The notes under the pieces: model-generated
The model's input: the letters and a program-made list of their open reading frames with translations, nothing else
Told to the model about the DNA's origin: nothing
The model's database searches: none
Made by a program: the position numbers and the translations under genes
Assembly (NCBI GenBank): GCA_014804445.1
Contig: JAAUZU010000023.1
Coordinates: 121,425-185,424 of the forward strand
Source: Lachnospiraceae bacterium
GTDB taxonomy: Bacteria > Bacillota > Clostridia > Lachnospirales > Lachnospiraceae
Direction: 5' to 3'
DNA length: 64,000 nucleotides
Shown here: positions 61,313 to 64,000 of the stretch, piece after piece
Numbering within the stretch: position 1 is the stretch's first letter
Layout of the letters: every line of letters begins with the position of its first letter

Positions 61313-61747
61313 CTAAATTAAATTAGTATTTTTCAAAATTTTTTGAAGTTCCTTTGTTTTGATTTTGATATCTGTATCTAAATAAATACGAGATTTTCCA
61401 TGCTTCTCGCTAAATTTTTTATCCTTAATATGAAAGTCAACTTTACATCCATATTTATTTTTCAACATTCCATTTAGAAACATATTCAGAAGTGCAGTTG
61501 GTGAATTTAAAACGATATTTATTAAAAAGCTGTTATTCTTACATATTTTTTTCAAATCTTTACTGTTTATTTCAGCTTTTCCTTCCAAATTAAAATATGT
61601 CTTTTCATCTTCATTCACGATTTTTAAAGTACCAATTTGGATATCAACCTCATAGCCAGTCTTGTTCTTTAAAATTCGTTCTATTTGCTTAGAAACTATG
61701 TCTGTAACAAATTCAGATTTAATTTTTATTACATCCCGTTCTTGCAT
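61313..61747 (-). CDS. Two-module repeat protein of the island, unknown function
   Basis: Protein of 144 residues; start MQERDVIK at 61747 with gagaggtg upstream. It is built of two copies of one module of about 55 residues: the first has RILKNKTGYEVDIQIGTLKI, later EGKAEINSKDLKKICK; the second has GMLKNKYGCKVDFHIKDKK, later DTDIKIKTKELQKILK. The same module makes up the 75-residue protein encoded just upstream. The pattern is basic helix, V-D-I-x-I strand, second strand, then E/D-rich helix. No known motif. AT-rich. Confidence 0.65.
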   Translation of the reverse strand: MQERDVIKIKSEFVTDIVSKQIERILKNKTGYEVDIQIGTLKIVNEDEKTYFNLEGKAEINSKDLKKICKNNSFLINIVLNSPTALLNMFLNGMLKNKYGCKVDFHIKDKKFSEKHGKSRIYLDTDIKIKTKELQKILKNTNLI

Positions 61748-61818
61748 CTTCTGCACCTCTCTACCACAATTCCTCTGTCTACCAGCCGTTGGCGATATAT
61801 AATCAGAAGTATGATACA

Positions 61819-62046
61819 CTAAATTACATTAAAGCTTTTTAGAAGTTCTTTTAATTCGTCCATGCTGATTTCTGCATCGACATTTAAATGAACATGTAGT
61901 TTATCATTTTCATCAGTAACTGCTAATTCGTTAAGTTGAATATCCACATTGTGTTCTAATTTTTTTCTTAAAGCCTTATTAATCACTTCCGAAATCATGT
62001 TCTTCATACATTCTGTTCCAATTATGATTTCATCCCATTTTTCCAT
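61819..62046 (-). CDS. Single-module repeat protein of the island, unknown function
   Basis: Protein of 75 residues beginning MEKWDEIIIG with cggagga upstream. It contains one copy of the module seen twice in the following protein: VINKALRKKLEHNVDIQLNE, then HVHLNVDAEISMDELKELLK. It lies 71 bases before its two-module paralogue, so the two are probably co-transcribed. Likely arose by duplication; may form homo- or hetero-oligomers. Function unknown. Confidence 0.6.
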   Translation of the reverse strand: MEKWDEIIIGTECMKNMISEVINKALRKKLEHNVDIQLNELAVTDENDKLHVHLNVDAEISMDELKELLKSFNVI

Positions 62047-62185
62047 TTCTGATTTTCCTCCGATTCGCCCGTAATGATTTCATTACTTGTAAAATAAGAA
62101 ATCCGTAGCTTTTGTCATATTAGTAGCAATTTTATATATTATATCAGGTATTCTAAGTTATGCATAGCAATTTCTGTCATATTTT

Positions 62186-62296
62186 CTACTTCTTCATAAG
62201 TACATTCATGCCTATAGCAAAGCATGAATGTATGCTTTCAATTCCTAAAAACTTTCTCTCCAATGCTTCCGCTAAATTCATTAGCTCCCTACTCAT
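62186..62296 (-). CDS. Short ORF with good ribosome binding site, possibly a truncated gene
   Basis: 36 codons, MSRELMNLAEALERKFLG onwards, preceded by aaaggggtg six bases before the ATG. Composition is protein-like (amphipathic helix), but it ends abruptly with a stop followed by more stops, so it could be the 5' relic of a longer gene. It lies upstream of the two module proteins on the same strand. Confidence 0.35.
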   Translation of the reverse strand: MSRELMNLAEALERKFLGIESIHSCFAIGMNVLMKK

Positions 62297-62507
62297 ACCG
62301 TTCACCCCTTTTCTTTTAAAGAGGGCACTAAAAAACACCCAAAAATATTTAAAAGATATATCATATTTGGAACGTTCCACTACATTACGCCCATTATTGA
62401 GACAATATTTTCTATCAATTCATCGTAAACAAATCCCAAATTTACAAGTTTTTTGTCTTAGTAGATTGTCTTTTCGAAGTACCATAGAAGGTAATATCTA
62501 CTTTTTC

Positions 62508-62685
62508 AGTGCCCGCTGGGAATTGTATCGAATTGCAAAGCAGAACACAATAGTGTATATAAACAGAAATGGACTATGCGACTGTACATGATGTACAATT
62601 CACATAGTCCATCTTATCTGCCAAATATACTGGCTTTACTTCATGCCTGAATTATACTCTTTTAGTACAAATTTCAACGGGCACT
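62508..62685. mobile_element. Small MITE-like element or transposon remnant
   Basis: The 20-base ends are imperfect inverted repeats, AGTGCCCGCTGGGAATTGTA (62508-62527) and the reverse complement of 62666-62685 (16 of 20 matching). Inside is a hairpin GGACTATG/CATAGTCC (62571-62610) with inner TGTACA repeats. No coding sequence. The region 62297-62507 and 62686-62835 is AT-rich, with no gene that I can support. Confidence 0.45.
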
Positions 62686-62835
62686 TTAAAAACCTGTTGG
62701 TATAATTGCTTTAAATTTTGTTGAAAATTTGTTGGAACTTGCCTAGACCTCATTTTAAATCCCTCTTAAAATTTGCTCGCTTTTACTTCAAAATCTCCAT
62801 TCAATCATTACCCCAGCCCCAAAAATGCCACACAA

Positions 62836-62869
62836 AAAAACATGGATTTTTCCCAAAGCCCATGTTTTT
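62836..62869 (-). terminator. Terminator of tRNA-Pro
   Basis: AAAAACATGG and CCATGTTTTT pair around a loop, followed on the minus strand by a T run. It lies directly downstream of the tRNA and was brought in with the island end. Confidence 0.75.
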
Positions 62870-62876
62870 AAAGAAA

Positions 62877-62952
<76 letters not shown>

Positions 62953-62972
62953 CTCTTATGCCGAACATGAAA

Positions 62973-63001
62973 ATCATACAATAAATAGTGGCAGATGTCA
63001 A
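62973..63001 (-). promoter_or_regulatory. Promoter of tRNA-Pro
   Basis: On the minus strand: TTGACA (62996-63001), 17-base spacer, TATGAT (62973-62978), ending 20 bases before the tRNA. Confidence 0.85.
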
Positions 63002-63041
63002 GAATTTTGTTTCCAATTCCTCCCGAACTTTTTGACTATAT

Positions 63042-63070
63042 TTGCGGTCACTTCTCCTTCATGATATAAT
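63042..63070 (+). promoter_or_regulatory. Putative promoter of the histidine kinase gene
   Basis: TTGCGG (63042-63047), 17-base spacer, TATAAT (63065-63070). Confidence 0.55.
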
Positions 63071-63128
63071 ACAGCCGTATTACACAAATTGAAAAACAAA
63101 ACAGCGCTGTTTCACGCGGGAGTAATCT

Positions 63129-64000
63129 ATGAGATGGATGATATTTGAATGGATTTTCAGTTTTTTGGAAATATTGATATCCTGTTTTTTTGCTACGGGG
63201 ATTTTTCGTAAAAGCATAAAGGGAAAGAAAACGATACTTGCGCTTATCTTATTTTCTGTTTTCGGAGCGGCACTCTTAACTGTTCGTGCATATGTATTCA
63301 CATGGATTCCCGACTTTTTGCCGGCGGTATTGGTTTTTACACTATATGCCATTATTATCTGTGAGGCGAAGTGGTGGTCTGCGGTGTCCTGGGCCTTGGT
63401 CAACTATTTGTTCATCGGCGTTATCGTTATTACAACCAACTATGTGTTGAGCATGTGCCTGTATTTACCTGTTCAAATGGGAAAATCGGATGATTTGGCA
63501 TGGCTTTTTTCCGGTATTTTTTCAAGGATAGGACAGTTTTTGTTGTCGGAGATTATTCTGTGTGTATGGAAAAGGTTTCCGGTCTCCAATGGCGTTCACC
63601 GTGGAAACTGGAAAACCATGATGATTTCTTCTATCAGTATTATTCTGATCTGGATTTTTTGGGGAAAGGGTACTGATTTGAATGAGGAAGTGCTGTATTC
63701 CAACGGTCTTGTCTGCCTGCTGGTATTGGCGGTGAATTTAGCATTTCTGCTTTTTGATGAAATTCTTGCGAGGGAGAAGCATGTAGAGGAAGAACTGAGG
63801 ATACAAAATCAATTGATAGCGTTACAAATGCGGAGTCAGGATGAAGTAAACAATATGTACCAAAGCATATTATCCTTAAAACATGATATGAACAACCATC
63901 TGCATACCATATCGGGATACATGCAGGTTGGAGAATATGAAAAGGCACAGGAATATGTGGGGGAGATTGCAGGAGAGGTAAGCAGAATCCAGTCATTCCA
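63129..64000 (+). CDS. AgrC/Spo0B-type sensor histidine kinase (3' truncated by window edge)
   Basis: Open frame from ATG 63129 (cgggagtaatct upstream) to the window end, at least 290 codons. Residues 1-210 form about six transmembrane helices. A cytosolic helical region follows, with the phospho-acceptor block SLKHDMNNHLHTISGYMQ, in which H of KHDMNNHL is the expected site, then GEYEKAQEYVGEIAGEV. This is the alpha-helical dimerisation domain of AgrC, NatK and Spo0B-like GHKL kinases; the ATPase domain lies beyond the window. A LytTR response regulator would be expected nearby. Confidence 0.85.
   Translation, partial: MRWMIFEWIFSFLEILISCFFATGIFRKSIKGKKTILALILFSVFGAALLTVRAYVFTWIPDFLPAVLVFTLYAIIICEAKWWSAVSWALVNYLFIGVIVITTNYVLSMCLYLPVQMGKSDDLAWLFSGIFSRIGQFLLSEIILCVWKRFPVSNGVHRGNWKTMMISSISIILIWIFWGKGTDLNEEVLYSNGLVCLLVLAVNLAFLLFDEILAREKHVEEELRIQNQLIALQMRSQDEVNNMYQSILSLKHDMNNHLHTISGYMQVGEYEKAQEYVGEIAGEVSRIQSF

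Noticed and set aside
62160..62591. A 143-codon plus-strand open frame at the right part of the island
   Set aside because: No ribosome binding site, crosses the MITE-like end and the minus-strand short ORF, low-complexity AT-rich translation; unlikely to be a gene.
63080..63403. A 107-codon minus-strand frame opposite the histidine kinase
   Set aside because: It lies antisense to a clear six-helix kinase N-terminus with its own promoter and ribosome binding site; a shadow frame.

Overview
The window reads as a chromosomal segment of a Firmicute of class Clostridia, most likely Lachnospiraceae. Evidence: moderate-to-low GC, strong GGAGG-type ribosome binding sites, a DUF3881 gene (a family I associate with Lachnospiraceae), a CIRCE/HrcA-type heat-shock operator, a parB-DUF4446-serS arrangement typical of origin-proximal Clostridia DNA, and spore-former-style regulators. 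All assignments are by reading; no database search was run.

Layout. (1) 1-4.5 kb: 3' end of parB, DUF4446, an HD-GYP phosphodiesterase, serS, DUF3881, tRNA-Arg(CCT). (2) 4.5-14 kb: a ten-gene Mrp-type cation/proton antiporter operon in the order E-F-G-(DUF4040)-B-C-D, followed by three further antiporter-like ND2/4/5 paralogues. (3) 14-22 kb: a zinc-type macro-domain ADP-ribose hydrolase, a large ankyrin-repeat protein, a membrane protein with a HEPN-like motif, and an Lhr-type helicase. (4) 22-28.8 kb: an OFA-type MFS transporter with a soluble PocR-type short chemoreceptor, two exported proteins of unknown function, and a ROK repressor. (5) 28.9-35.8 kb: MATE exporter, diguanylate cyclase, CIRCE-controlled Hsp20, M3 oligoendopeptidase, DegV. 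(6) 35.8-41.7 kb: a BlaI/BlaR1-like pair with a palindromic operator, co-transcribed with a large lipoprotein carrying a solute-binding domain. (7) 41.7-48.2 kb: fructose regulon (DeoR-type regulator, fruK, fruA, ptsH, ptsI), with three unusual long intergenic inverted repeats. (8) 48-58 kb: membrane and zinc-ribbon/TPM proteins, a NiaR-like regulator, an ABC exporter divergent from a LytTR/DUF3021 pair, an anchored GDSL hydrolase, and a protein fusing an HTH to a receiver domain. (9) 58.06-62.93 kb: a 4.9-kb AT-rich island flanked by a perfect 49-bp repeat of the tRNA-Pro 3' part. (10) 63.1 kb to the end: 5' part of an AgrC/Spo0B-type histidine kinase.

How the genes work together. The Mrp operon should encode one multi-subunit Na+(or K+)/H+ antiporter. 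The fructose cluster is complete for uptake and phosphorylation: FruA makes fructose-1-P, FruK makes fructose-1,6-bisphosphate, and dedicated EI and HPr supply phosphate. Its HPr has Arg in place of the regulatory Ser46. A c-di-GMP synthase and an HD-GYP hydrolase are both present.

Most interesting region. The tRNA-Pro island carries no integrase. It encodes a DUF1232 membrane protein, a 627-residue protein with a PH-like N-terminus, a candidate PD-(D/E)XK (QxK-type) nuclease core and a glycine-rich membrane segment, and a small zinc-ribbon protein. On the opposite strand are two small proteins built from one repeated module of about 55 residues. It looks like a cargo island, possibly a defence or conflict system, and I cannot match it to a named system.
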